64,000 nucleotides of DNA from Pseudolabrys sp. (GCA_019635575.1 JAHBZF010000001.1:48753-112752); one strand, 5' to 3'. Positions 35,926-44,869 are shown, counted from the stretch's first letter. Made by a program: numbers and translations. Notes: generated from the letters alone by a model not told the origin.

Positions 35926-36660
35926 ACTCGGCAGATTGGCGAACAAGCCGTCCGGCAGATTCTTGACGTAATCGAGCATATCCTGCGCGCCGACGACATC
36001 GGCATATTTGGCGTGCATGTCGCAGAGCGACATCGCGTGGGAAGCTTGCGAGCGGTCGAAGCAACCCTCTTCGGCAATAGCGACCCGGAAATTGTGGCTG
36101 AAGGCGTCAAGCACCGTCGCCCGCACGCAACCGCTCGTGGTCGTGCCGGTGACCAGCACGCTGTCGCAGCCGAGATCGGTCAGAAACCCGACCAGTGGCG
36201 TGCCGAAGAACGCGCTCGGTTTGTGTTTATAGATCACGATATCCTGCTGCTGCGGCTCGAGCTCCGGGATGATCATGTTGCCGTCGAGATTATTGCTCTG
36301 CCGGGTCGTGGCGTCCTCCGCGTTGCGGGAATTCTTCCATGCCCAGCTTCCCGCATCCCAGTTATCGGGTCGCCTGGCATTGGTCGAATAGATCACCGGT
36401 ATCTTGCGCTGATGCGCCGCATCGATCAGCGAGCGGATCACGGGGACCGCTGCCCACCCCTCCTCGCCGCAGGCGTTGCGCCACCGCTTGATCGCCTCGA
36501 GAATCGGCTCGGATCGATCCCCGGTGAAATTGTAATTCACGTCGATCACCAGCAAGGCCGGGCGCTTGCCGTAGCCGGCCCGCGCGCCATAGCCGCTCAC
36601 CGCCCACATCTTCTTGTCGCGCTCGGTGAGAAATTCGTTCCAGATCGGTTCCTTGCTCAT
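35911..36660 (-). CDS. Isochorismatase-family amidohydrolase (N-carbamoylsarcosine amidase-like)
   Basis: A 249-residue cysteine hydrolase. The ATG at 36660 begins MSKEPIWNEFLTERDKKMW, as in N-carbamoylsarcosine amidase-like enzymes. Catalytic Asp (PALLVIDVNYNF), Lys (IVIYKHKPSAFFGTPL) and Cys (VTGTTTSGCVRATVLDAF) are all present. Substrates of this family are N-carbamoyl compounds and other small amides. It is the last gene of the minus-strand operon that also encodes a cyclic amidohydrolase and an allantoinase-like deacetylase, so it may cleave the carbamoyl product of ring opening. Confidence 0.85.
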   Translation of the reverse strand: MSKEPIWNEFLTERDKKMWAVSGYGARAGYGKRPALLVIDVNYNFTGDRSEPILEAIKRWRNACGEEGWAAVPVIRSLIDAAHQRKIPVIYSTNARRPDNWDAGSWAWKNSRNAEDATTRQSNNLDGNMIIPELEPQQQDIVIYKHKPSAFFGTPLVGFLTDLGCDSVLVTGTTTSGCVRATVLDAFSHNFRVAIAEEGCFDRSQASHAMSLCDMHAKYADVVGAQDMLDYVKNLPDGLFANLPSGRSR

Positions 36661-36689
36661 GGTCCTACGGCTTCCAACAGTGACAAAGA

Positions 36690-37595
36690 TCAGGTTCGCG
36701 CATCGCCGGGAACGACCCCCGGCGCGAGAGACATGCAGTGGTCGGCAATCGCCCCGGCGCGCGTGACCCACAGCCGCTCGCGATATTTCGGCTGCAGGCA
36801 GTGCTGCAAAGCGCGCCGCAGATTGCGCATACGGTGCGGCTGGCCGACGATGAAGCCGTGCAGCGCGAGCGAGAACACCAGCGGCTGCCGCTCCGACTGT
36901 TCGAGCATCTCCTCGAACTGGTCGACGATCATGTCGCACAGCTCGCGGCCGGTATGGTCGCGCAACACCTGCGCGCCGGCATCGTTCATTTCCATTGGAT
37001 ACGGCACCGACAGGATCGGCCCGGCGTGCGTCGCCATCCAGAACGGCTGATCGTCGGCCGGCCAATCGAGCACATAGCGGTAGCCGTTTTCCTTCAGGAG
37101 ATCGGGCGTCACCGCATTGGAGGTCGCGCCGGGCCCGAGCCAGCCTTGCGGGCGCTTGCCCGTATGCTGCTCGATCAGCCGCGTCGTCTCGCGGATGATG
37201 CCGGCCTCATCGGCTTCAGCCACGTCGCGCAGCGTCTGCGAATTGGTGACGCCATGACCGCAGATTTCGTCGTGACGAGCGGCGAGCCGCCTCATGATCT
37301 GCGGATAGTGTTCCGCGACCAATCCGTTGAGCATGACCGTCGCTGGTAGTTGTAACGCATCGAGCAGATCGAAGACGCGCCAGACGCCGACGCGATTGCC
37401 GTAATCGCGCCAGGAATAATTGCGGTGCGTCGGCCCCGAACCGCGATTGTGCGGGTCCATGCCACCACCGCGCAGGAACGCATAGTGCTCGATATTGACG
37501 CCGATATAGAACGCGAGTGTACGCCCTTCCGGCCACGCATAATGCGGCCGCTCGTCGATCGGAGAAAAATCGTATCGGCCGTGAACGGGCAACAT
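36690..37595 (-). CDS. Polysaccharide deacetylase family protein, allantoinase (PuuE)-like
   Basis: A 301-residue NodB-homology fold protein of the PuuE-type branch, which includes metal-independent allantoinase and cyclic imidases. It starts LPVHGRYDFSPIDERPHYAWPEGRTLAFYIGVNIEHYAF. NYSWRDYGNRVGVWRVFDLLD, ICGHGVTNSQTL, and PQGWLGPGATSNAVTPDLLKENGY follow, as in such proteins. The canonical first metal Asp is not obvious. Genes on both sides encode amidases and transport proteins, supporting action on a cyclic ureide or imide rather than a polysaccharide. Confidence 0.8.
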   Translation of the reverse strand: MLPVHGRYDFSPIDERPHYAWPEGRTLAFYIGVNIEHYAFLRGGGMDPHNRGSGPTHRNYSWRDYGNRVGVWRVFDLLDALQLPATVMLNGLVAEHYPQIMRRLAARHDEICGHGVTNSQTLRDVAEADEAGIIRETTRLIEQHTGKRPQGWLGPGATSNAVTPDLLKENGYRYVLDWPADDQPFWMATHAGPILSVPYPMEMNDAGAQVLRDHTGRELCDMIVDQFEEMLEQSERQPLVFSLALHGFIVGQPHRMRNLRRALQHCLQPKYRERLWVTRAGAIADHCMSLAPGVVPGDART

Positions 37596-37651
37596 GATGG
37601 TCCTGCCACAAGGTCAGCACCGGCCCCGCGCGGGAGCCGGTGCAACGCCGG

Positions 37652-38662
37652 TCAATCGAGCTTGCCGATGTCTTTGACGACCTTGGCGAGGCGTGTGTGA
37701 TCCTCCGCCACGACCTTGGCAAAGTCCGGCGCGTCGAGATACGCAACCTTGGTCCCCGCTTTGGTGTAGATCGCCGTTACCGCCGGGTCGGTCAGCACCG
37801 TACGCATCGCGCCGCGCAGCCGCGTCACTACCGCATCCGGTGTCGCCTTTGGCACGAACATGCCGGCCCAGACATAGAACGAGAGCGGAATACCTGCCTC
37901 CTTCAAAGTCGGCACGTTCGGCAGATTGTCGATGCGCTTGTCGCTCATCGCCCCCAGCACGCGAATTTTTCCCGCCTCGATCTGCGAAATGATCGTGCCG
38001 ACCGTCGTTGAGGTTGCTCCTACCTGTCCGCCGATCAGACCGGTGATCGCCGGCCCGGCGCCGCGATATGGCACATGCTGCAGCTTGATGCCGGCGGCGC
38101 GGGCAAACATCTCCATCGACAGATGCGCCGAGCCATAGTTTCCGGACGAGCTGTAGGTGATCTGCCCAGGGCGCTTCTTGGCGTCGTCGATGAAATCCTT
38201 GACGGTCTTCCACGGTGACGTCGCTTCGACCGCGATGACGTTCGGATCGGAAATGATCTGTGCCACGGGTGTGAGCTGCGGCACTTCGTAGATCGGCGTG
38301 CGGTTGAACAGGCGATCCGATTCCGGCGACACCACCACGGAATTCAAGGTCACCAGCATGGTGTAGCCATCTGGGTCCGCCTTGGCGACGACCCCGGCGC
38401 CGAGCGCGCCGCCGGCACCAGCCCGGTTGTCGACCACAAAGGCGTGACCGAGCACCTTGTCGAGCGCCTGTGCTACCGGCCGGGCCGCGAGATCGGCCAG
38501 CCCGCCGGGCGGAAACGGCACGATCATCGTCACATTGCGCGTCGGCCACGCTGCCTGGGCCCCCGCACTGGACGAAACTGCGCTCGCCAGCGGCAAAGCC
38601 GCAACCCCGCTGACAAAGGCCCGGCGACTGATCGACGGCAACGCATCTATCTTGTCTCGCAT
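37652..38662 (-). CDS. Bug/TctC-type tripartite tricarboxylate transporter substrate-binding protein
   Basis: A 336-residue periplasmic binding protein. The ATG at 38662 follows GGGGAGA. A twin-arginine type signal (SISRRAFVSGVAALPLASAVSSSAGAQA) precedes WPTRNVTMIVPFPPGGLADLAARPVAQALDKVLGHAFVVDNRAGAGGALG and ADPDGYTMLV. Third-from-last gene of the ureide-type operon; no TctA/TctB partner is present. Confidence 0.88.
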   Translation of the reverse strand: MRDKIDALPSISRRAFVSGVAALPLASAVSSSAGAQAAWPTRNVTMIVPFPPGGLADLAARPVAQALDKVLGHAFVVDNRAGAGGALGAGVVAKADPDGYTMLVTLNSVVVSPESDRLFNRTPIYEVPQLTPVAQIISDPNVIAVEATSPWKTVKDFIDDAKKRPGQITYSSSGNYGSAHLSMEMFARAAGIKLQHVPYRGAGPAITGLIGGQVGATSTTVGTIISQIEAGKIRVLGAMSDKRIDNLPNVPTLKEAGIPLSFYVWAGMFVPKATPDAVVTRLRGAMRTVLTDPAVTAIYTKAGTKVAYLDAPDFAKVVAEDHTRLAKVVKDIGKLD

Positions 38663-38779
38663 GGTCGTGTTCTCCCCTGATGTTTTCTTGTTCGATCCCG
38701 GCACGGTCGCGGTTTCTCGATGCCCGCTTTGCCGTGCCGCTCCAACATCTGTCCGCCGATCCGTTCGGCGGTCGCCCCA

Positions 38780-39565
38780 TTACCCTGCTTTCAAACCCTG
38801 ACGCACCTCAGCTTCGATCAACTGCCAGATGTCATCGACCAACCGCACAAACCGCGGATCGCGTTTGAGCGTCAGCTCGCGCGGACGCGGCAGATCCACC
38901 TTGACCTCCTGCCGCACCGATCCCGGCCGGGCGCTGAACACGATGACACGGTCCGAGAGGAACACGGCTTCGTCGATCTGGTGAGTGATCAGCACGACCG
39001 TCTTCTTCTCGCGCTCCCAGATATTGAGCAGCTCGGTCTGCATGATTTCGCGGGTCTGCGCATCGAGCGCGGCGAAGGGCTCGTCCAGGAGCAGGATGTC
39101 CGGACTCACCGCAAGCGCCCGCGCGACGTTCACACGCTGGCGCATGCCGCCGGACAACTGGTGGGGATAATGATTCTCGAAGCCGGCGAGACCGGTCATC
39201 GTCACGAACCGCTGCGCCACCGCAGAGGCCTCCGCCCACGGCCGGCCCGCCAGCGTCAGGCCATAGGCCACGTTTTCGATCACGCTTTTCCACGGCAACA
39301 GCGAATCCTGCTGGAACACCATGGCCCGGTCGCGGCCGGGGCGCGTGACGCGCTGGCCGTCGACCAGCACCTCTCCCTTGGTCGGCGCGAGTAACCCATC
39401 GATGATCCGCAGCAGGGTCGATTTGCCGCTGCCGCTGGCGCCGACGATCGAGACGAACTCGCCCTCGTTGATCGACAGATTGATGTCGCGCAGCGCCTCG
39501 ACCGAGGGCTTCCCCTTGCGATCGAACAGCTTGCTGACGCCTTCCACGCGAAGCAGCGCCGTCAT
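38780..39565 (-). CDS. ABC transporter ATP-binding protein (NitT/TauT/SsuB type)
   Basis: A 261-residue ATPase energising an importer of nitrate/sulfonate/pyrimidine type. Walker A is GASGSGKSTLL, the Q-loop VFQQDSLLPWKSV, the signature LSGGMRQRVNVARAL, Walker B ILLLDEPFAALD, and the switch His is in VVLITHQIDEAV. GGAGGCAGGA precedes the ATG at 39565. The start overlaps the permease stop by four bases. Confidence 0.93.
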   Translation of the reverse strand: MTALLRVEGVSKLFDRKGKPSVEALRDINLSINEGEFVSIVGASGSGKSTLLRIIDGLLAPTKGEVLVDGQRVTRPGRDRAMVFQQDSLLPWKSVIENVAYGLTLAGRPWAEASAVAQRFVTMTGLAGFENHYPHQLSGGMRQRVNVARALAVSPDILLLDEPFAALDAQTREIMQTELLNIWEREKKTVVLITHQIDEAVFLSDRVIVFSARPGSVRQEVKVDLPRPRELTLKRDPRFVRLVDDIWQLIEAEVRQGLKAG

Positions 39566-40344
39566 TCCTGCCTCCAAGGTGCCAACCGGCGTTCCAGCGT
39601 CGCGAACGCGACGCTTCCCAACAGACCCATGGCGCCGAGCACGAATACATATCCGAGCACACGCGCCGTATCGAAGGTCTGGCTCGCCGACAGAATGGCA
39701 AAGCCGAACCCGGCGAACGAACCGAAGAACTCAGCGACGACGATGCCGACGAGAGCACGCGCCCATGAGACGCGGATGCCGCTGACAATGAACGGCAGCG
39801 CATAGGGGAACGTCACGGTGGTGAAGATCTGCCACGGCGTCGCGTTGAAGGAGCGCGCCGCCTCGATCAGCGGCTTGTCGGTGGCGCGCAGACCGGCCTC
39901 GGTCGTCACCACCACCGGAAACACCGCCACCAGCAGCACCAGCACGAATTTCGACGCAAAGCCGAGGCCAAGCCAGGCCACGAACAGCGGCGCCAGCGCG
40001 ATGATCGGCACGGAGTTGAGCGCACTCAAGGCCGGCCCGCCCATCAGCGACAGCAAGCGGCTCGACGCCAGCCCCAGACCGATCGCAATGCCGATGATCA
40101 CTGACACGATGAACGAGGTCACCACCGCCGTTACCGTGGCGACGGCGTTCGTCCACATGCTGCCGTCGAGCGTTTCTTTCCATAGCGCGACGGCCACATC
40201 GGCCGGCGGCACCAGCAGCAGGCGGTTGGTGACCACCGTCGCCACCAACTGCCAGATGACCAGCACACAGAGAATGGAGAACACGATCCGCATCAAGGAT
40301 GCGAGCCGTGTCTCCTGCTCGAGAAATTCGATGATTCCCTTCAA
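39562..40344 (-). CDS. ABC transporter permease (SsuC/TauC type)
   Basis: A 260-residue inner-membrane permease with about six helices. The EAA loop appears as EAARSFNATPWQIFTTVTFPYALPFIVSGIRVSWARALVGIVVAEFF. A TTG at 40344 following GAGGCG is taken as start; ATG at Met-Arg-Ile (residue 18 of this model) is an alternative. It pairs with the overlapping ATPase gene and probably with the binding protein encoded at 42915-43880. Confidence 0.88.
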   Translation of the reverse strand: MKGIIEFLEQETRLASLMRIVFSILCVLVIWQLVATVVTNRLLLVPPADVAVALWKETLDGSMWTNAVATVTAVVTSFIVSVIIGIAIGLGLASSRLLSLMGGPALSALNSVPIIALAPLFVAWLGLGFASKFVLVLLVAVFPVVVTTEAGLRATDKPLIEAARSFNATPWQIFTTVTFPYALPFIVSGIRVSWARALVGIVVAEFFGSFAGFGFAILSASQTFDTARVLGYVFVLGAMGLLGSVAFATLERRLAPWRQE

Positions 40345-40382
40345 CTGAAACGCCTCGATTTCAATTTTTGGACCAGCGTGCC

Positions 40383-41768
40383 TTAACCCGGATAGTGCGC
40401 GCGAGCCTGCTTGCCCCAACCCTTGTCGCCGACGACCTTGCCGTCGACATAGACCGTCTTGCCGCGCACGAGGGTGCGAACCGGCTTGCCACGCACCTTC
40501 TTGCCGGCATACGGGCTCCAGCCGGTGAGGCTGAGGACGTCCTCATCGCGGATTTCGTATTCGCGATTGAGATCGACGAGCACCAGATCGGCATGGTAGC
40601 CGGGCACGATATCGCCCTTCTTTTCGATGCCGAAAATCTTTGCGGGAGCGGTCGACGTCGCCTCGACGACACGCTGCAACGGAATCTTGTTCTCCAGCGC
40701 CGCCGTCAGGAACATGCTGAGGTAGAACTGCGTCGACGGCGTGCCGGTGTGCGCCTTCCAACCATCGGTCCAGCCGATTTCCTTCTCCTCGCGGGTATGC
40801 GGCGCGTGGTCCGTGGCGACGATGTCGATGGTGCCGTCGTTGAGACCTTCCCAGAGGCTCGGCACGTTCTTTTCCGGCACCCAGTACGACAGCGCATAGG
40901 AGCCGAGGCGCTGGATCGCCGACCATTCGCAGCCGAGGAACAGCGCCCACGGGTTGATCTCGCAGGTGACGCGCTGCCCCGCGGCCTTGGCCTTGCGGAT
41001 CAGATCGACGCTGCCCGAGGTCTGGGTGTGCAGGATGTGCAGATGGCAACCGGCCGCGCGCTGCAGCCGCAGCAGGGTCGCGATCGCGGTTTCCCAGATC
41101 ACGCCGTCATGCGCGGCATAGGCCTTGGCATAAGCGAGCGCGTCGCGCTGCTGCCGATCCCAGAAATCCTTTTCGATCACGTCCATCAGCGCCTGATCGT
41201 GCGGATGGATCATCAGCGGCACATTGACCTTGGCGCAATGCTGCATGATCTCGAGGATCTTGCCATGATCGTGCACGCCGATGCCCGGCATGTGCGGATA
41301 GCTGCGGCCGGTGTCGACCACCATGAAGATCTTGAACGCGGCGATGCCCTCATCGGCCATCTTCGGAATTTCGTCGGCAATGGTCGGCGCCGGATTGAAA
41401 TTCCAGTCGACGATGGCGTCACGCTCGTAGATCGCGAACTGCTTCTTCAGCAGCGCCAGCGAGTTCGGCGGCGGCGTCACGTTCGGCATCGCCACCGAGG
41501 TGGTGACGCCGCCGGCCGCGCACTGCTTGGTCGAGGTGTAGATCGTGTCCTTGTACTCAAAGCCCGGCTCGCTGCCCTCGCGATGATGCGAGTGCATGTC
41601 GATCACGCCCGGAAGGATCGCCAGCCCGCCGGCATCGATCACTTCCTTGGCCTCCGGCTCATCGCCCGGTGCGTAGACGCCGGCAATGATTCCGTCGCGA
41701 ATGCCGACCGAGGCGCGGGTTTCGGACTTCGACGTGATCAGAAGGCCGTTGCGGATGAGGGTATCCAT
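40383..41768 (-). CDS. Cyclic amidohydrolase (dihydroorotase / allantoinase / hydantoinase family)
   Basis: A 461-residue metal-dependent hydrolase opening a cyclic amide ring. Metal-binding residues are visible: HSH in GVIDMHSHHREG, a likely carboxylated Lys in GIAAFKIFMVVD, His in LMIHPHDQ and HLHILHTQTSG, and the catalytic Asp in DIVATDHAPHTREEKE. The C-terminal amidohydrolase beta segment (PGYHADLVLVDLNREYEI) closes the fold. Allantoin, hydantoins, dihydropyrimidines and related imides are all possible substrates. The neighbouring allantoinase-like deacetylase and N-carbamoyl amidase support a ureide-type route, with the CobW gene just upstream. Confidence 0.88.
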   Translation of the reverse strand: MDTLIRNGLLITSKSETRASVGIRDGIIAGVYAPGDEPEAKEVIDAGGLAILPGVIDMHSHHREGSEPGFEYKDTIYTSTKQCAAGGVTTSVAMPNVTPPPNSLALLKKQFAIYERDAIVDWNFNPAPTIADEIPKMADEGIAAFKIFMVVDTGRSYPHMPGIGVHDHGKILEIMQHCAKVNVPLMIHPHDQALMDVIEKDFWDRQQRDALAYAKAYAAHDGVIWETAIATLLRLQRAAGCHLHILHTQTSGSVDLIRKAKAAGQRVTCEINPWALFLGCEWSAIQRLGSYALSYWVPEKNVPSLWEGLNDGTIDIVATDHAPHTREEKEIGWTDGWKAHTGTPSTQFYLSMFLTAALENKIPLQRVVEATSTAPAKIFGIEKKGDIVPGYHADLVLVDLNREYEIRDEDVLSLTGWSPYAGKKVRGKPVRTLVRGKTVYVDGKVVGDKGWGKQARAHYPG

Positions 41769-41814
41769 CGAAACTATTCTCCAGTGACTTCAGGCTGTTT
41801 GCGAAACGGAATGG

Positions 41815-42882
41815 TCAGCGGCCGGCGCCGCCGGCTCGAGGCAGCGGGCGCTGCCGGATGGTGTCGAGCACTTCCTGAACGAAAGCGCGCGGCAGATTGC
41901 GGGTAATGAAGACGATGCGGGATTTGCGCACCCCTTCCGGCCAGGCCGGGAGATCGAATGGCGGATGAAACAGGCTCTGCACTGCCTGCACGACGATCGG
42001 GCGATCACGGCCGGCGATATCGAGTATGCCCTTCACCCGCAGCAGATCGTTGCCATGGCCGATCACCAGGGCGTCGAGCCAATGGGCGACGTGGTCCCAT
42101 TCAAGCGGCTCATTGAATTCGAGCACAAACGAACCAATCTCCGCATTGTGCCGGTTTACATCGTGGTGATGATGGCCGTGCGCGTGGTTGTCGTTGTCAT
42201 GCGCTTCCGCATTGAGCCAGCGCGCGACATCGGCGCTTTTGGTCTGCGGGTCATAGATATCGACAGTCGCGAGAGCCGACGGCATCGGGAGATGATCCAG
42301 CGCGGAATGATGCTGCCGCGCGCCCGGATTGAGCGCCAACAGGCGGCTGACAAGCTTGTCCCCCGCCTCCGGATTGACGTCCATCTTGGTGATGATGATT
42401 TCGTCGGCGACCGCCGCCTGCTTCACCGCCTCGGGATGCCGGTCGAGTGTCGCCGCGCCGTTGACCGCATCGACCGTGGTGATGACCTGCGCGAGACGGA
42501 ACTTGCGCGCCACCGGAAATGTCATCAGCGCCTGGATCACCGGCGCAGGGTCGGCCAGGCCCGTGGTCTCGATCACGACGCGGTCGAACGCGCGAACCTC
42601 GCCCTTCTCGCGCTTGACGATCAGTTCGCGCAGCGTGTTGACCAGATCGCCGCTCACCGTGCAGCAGAGGCAGCCCGTGGACAATTCAATGGTGTTGTCG
42701 GTGCTGGAGGCGATCAGCGCATGATCGATCCCGACCTCGCCGAACTCATTGACGATGACCGCGGCGCCGGACAATTCCGGCGAGCGCAGCCATGCGTTCA
42801 ACAACGTCGTTTTCCCGCTGCCGAGGAAACCGGTCAGCAGCATCACGGGAATACGGTCGTCTGGTGGGCGGTGATCGGTCAT
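41815..42882 (-). CDS. CobW/COG0523 family metal-chaperone GTPase
   Basis: A 355-residue G3E GTPase. It has Walker A GFLGSGKTT (residues 18-26), the metal-binding CLCC (Cys71, 73, 74), ETTGLADP switch region, a TKMD base-recognition motif, and a His-rich stretch near residues 227-243 (HAHGHHHHDVNRH). The C-terminal CobW domain ends with the WPEGVRKSRIVFITR motif. Such proteins deliver Zn, Co or Fe to client enzymes. Direct operon linkage to a metal-dependent amidohydrolase suggests that enzyme as client, as described for similar proteins next to nitrile hydratase. Confidence 0.92.
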   Translation of the reverse strand: MTDHRPPDDRIPVMLLTGFLGSGKTTLLNAWLRSPELSGAAVIVNEFGEVGIDHALIASSTDNTIELSTGCLCCTVSGDLVNTLRELIVKREKGEVRAFDRVVIETTGLADPAPVIQALMTFPVARKFRLAQVITTVDAVNGAATLDRHPEAVKQAAVADEIIITKMDVNPEAGDKLVSRLLALNPGARQHHSALDHLPMPSALATVDIYDPQTKSADVARWLNAEAHDNDNHAHGHHHHDVNRHNAEIGSFVLEFNEPLEWDHVAHWLDALVIGHGNDLLRVKGILDIAGRDRPIVVQAVQSLFHPPFDLPAWPEGVRKSRIVFITRNLPRAFVQEVLDTIRQRPLPRAGGAGR

Positions 42883-42914
42883 ACGCGGAAACGCAACCTC
42901 ACTCGTTCTGTCGC

Positions 42915-43880
42915 TTACTTCAGGAAGCTCGGATCGTAATAGCGCGACAGGTCGAACGGCTTCGACGAAGCCGGGTTCGCGCCGATGTCCTTGTCGATGT
43001 TGATGATGTTTTCGAGGCCGGCCGCCTGCACTTCAAGATTGCGGCCGATCGCCTTCTGATCCTCGACGATGAACTGATAGGAGCCGGCACACACATCCGC
43101 CGGCACCTTGGTGTAAGCCGAGAGGATGTCGATCGCCTTCTGCTTGTTGGCCGGATCGTAGATCCACACCGACGCCTTCTGCAGCGCCTTGGCGAGACCG
43201 ACCGCAGCAGCGCGGTTCTTGGCGGCCCAGTCCTTGTTGAAGATCAGCGGCGTCTGGATATAGGGCTCGCGATAAACGTCGAGCACCTTCATCTTCTCGC
43301 GTTCGGCGAGCGTGTCGAATGGCGCGATCAGCAACGCGCCCTTCACCTGGCCGTTGCCGAGCGCGACGACGCGGTCGCGCGAATTGGTGAGCGCCACCAT
43401 CTTGACGCTACGCGGATCGACGCCGCCGCGCTTGAGCTGATAGCGCAGCAGGTTGGCGGTGCCGCCTTCCACGGCGCCCGCGGTCACGGTCGCGCCCTCG
43501 AGTTCCTTGATGGCATTGATGCCGGTTCCGCCAACGAGGCGGAGAATGGTCTTTTCCAGCACCGCACCGGCGATCACCACCGGGGCGCCCTGATCGACCG
43601 CGCGGATCACCACGTCGCCGAGCGAAATGCCCGCCTCGACGCTACCCGACGAAACAGCCTGCAACAGCGCCGGGCTCGAGCCGGCAACCAGTTCCTTCAC
43701 GACGATCTTGTTGGCGTCATAGAAGCCCTGGTCCTTGGCGATCGCGTGCAGCCAGAGCAGCGCGCTCGGCGCGAGCACGGCGACGCGAACCTCGGCCGGC
43801 TGCTGGGCGCGGGCGGCCGGCGCGGCGCCAATAGCAGCGAGCGCGATCAAAGCCGCCAGTGTGCGGGTCATCGTCTTCAT
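42915..43880 (-). CDS. ABC transporter substrate-binding protein (NMT1/TauA-like)
   Basis: A 321-residue periplasmic protein. AGGAGG lies upstream of the ATG at 43880. The signal peptide MTRTLAALIALAAIGAAPAARAQ is followed by EVRVAVLAPSALLWLHAIAKDQGFYDANKI and AGAVEGGTANLLRYQLKRGGVD, typical of the SsuA/TauA/THI5 superfamily. First gene of the minus-strand operon that also encodes an ATPase and permease of matching type. The ligand is unknown. Confidence 0.9.
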   Translation of the reverse strand: MKTMTRTLAALIALAAIGAAPAARAQQPAEVRVAVLAPSALLWLHAIAKDQGFYDANKIVVKELVAGSSPALLQAVSSGSVEAGISLGDVVIRAVDQGAPVVIAGAVLEKTILRLVGGTGINAIKELEGATVTAGAVEGGTANLLRYQLKRGGVDPRSVKMVALTNSRDRVVALGNGQVKGALLIAPFDTLAEREKMKVLDVYREPYIQTPLIFNKDWAAKNRAAAVGLAKALQKASVWIYDPANKQKAIDILSAYTKVPADVCAGSYQFIVEDQKAIGRNLEVQAAGLENIINIDKDIGANPASSKPFDLSRYYDPSFLK

Positions 43881-44014
43881 GTGAAACCTCCTGCTGTTCT
43901 GTCGGCTTGTTCCGTCGCATGCGCCCGCAACCGGGGCGCACAAACGCCAGCGGCCCGGCTGCGACCGGGTCCACCTGCCCGGAGCGTAGCCCACGGGCAG
44001 CACCGCAGCAACGG

Positions 44015-44035
44015 AATTATCTCCAATTGATAATT
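44015..44035. promoter_or_regulatory. Perfect inverted repeat between divergent binding-protein and IclR genes
   Basis: AATTATC (44015-44021) and GATAATT (44029-44035) are perfect 7-base arms with a 7-base spacer, followed by TTTTGCACATTTTTGCA, a tandem of TTTTGCA and TTTTTGCA. It is the most AT-rich part of the 221-base divergent region 43881-44101. Probable operator and promoter zone for the ureide-type operon and its IclR regulator. Confidence 0.45.
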
Positions 44036-44101
44036 TTGCACATTTTTGCATCATGGTAATGTCATGCCTTCGCACCGGATTTTGCCGCCCATTTTGCCGT
44101 T

Positions 44102-44869
44102 ATGACGCGCCAGCCCCGCCTTCTCGCCATCCTCCAGCTTTTCGAACAGGGCCAGCCGGCCCTGACGGTGGAGGACATGGCTGCCGCGCTCGGGATGCCG
44201 ACCAGCACCACGTACCGGCATGTCCGCAGCCTGGTGCAGGGCGGTCTCCTCGACCCCGTCACCGGCGCCGCCTATGCGCTCGGGCCGGGCTTCATTCGCT
44301 ACGACCGGATCCTGCGACAAAATGACGAACTGGTGCGGATCGCCGATCCGGTGATGCACGATCTGCTCGCTCGCACGCGACGATCCGCCACGGTCGTCTT
44401 GTCGCGCCGCTTCAAGGATTGCGTCATGTGCGTGCACGACGTCGCCGGCGAGCGGCGGCATCCCGGCACCAGCTATGAGCGCGGCGTGGCGATGCCGCTG
44501 TTTCTCGGCGCCACGTCGAAGGTCATTCTTGCCAACCTGCCCGACCGCACCTTGAAAGGCGTGTATCTCGCCAACGAGAAGGCCATCAAGAACGCGCTGC
44601 ACGTCAACGACTGGAAAGATTTCAAGGTGCAATTCCGTGACATTCGCCGCGCCGGCTATGCGCTGACGGATTCGGAAGTCGCGGCCGGCCGTGTCGGTCT
44701 GGCCGCACCCATTTCGCGCGCCGGTCAGGTGGTCGCGGGCTTGAGTCTCGTCATCGTGCCGACCAAAGCGGAACGCAACAAAGTGGCGCAGTTCATTCCG
44801 CAAGTGATGTCCGCGGCCGAGAAAATCTCCCGCGCGCTCACCAGCCGTGCGCCGTTGATTTCGCGATAG
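44102..44869 (+). CDS. IclR family transcriptional regulator
   Basis: A 255-residue regulator. The winged helix-turn-helix is LAILQLFEQGQPALTVEDMAAALGMPTSTTYRHVRSLVQGGLL and the effector domain includes TSYERGVAMPLFLGATSKVILANLP. It closely resembles the IclR protein encoded at 27854-28654, including SRRFKDCVMCVHD and GAAYALGPGFIRYDRILR. It diverges from the amidohydrolase/ABC operon and is the natural candidate regulator for it. Confidence 0.92.
   Translation: MTRQPRLLAILQLFEQGQPALTVEDMAAALGMPTSTTYRHVRSLVQGGLLDPVTGAAYALGPGFIRYDRILRQNDELVRIADPVMHDLLARTRRSATVVLSRRFKDCVMCVHDVAGERRHPGTSYERGVAMPLFLGATSKVILANLPDRTLKGVYLANEKAIKNALHVNDWKDFKVQFRDIRRAGYALTDSEVAAGRVGLAAPISRAGQVVAGLSLVIVPTKAERNKVAQFIPQVMSAAEKISRALTSRAPLISR

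Noticed and set aside
36661-37065. In-frame N-terminal extension of the isochorismatase-like gene
   Set aside because: The extension overlaps the deacetylase gene in another frame and has low-quality sequence; the protein fold starts at 36660.
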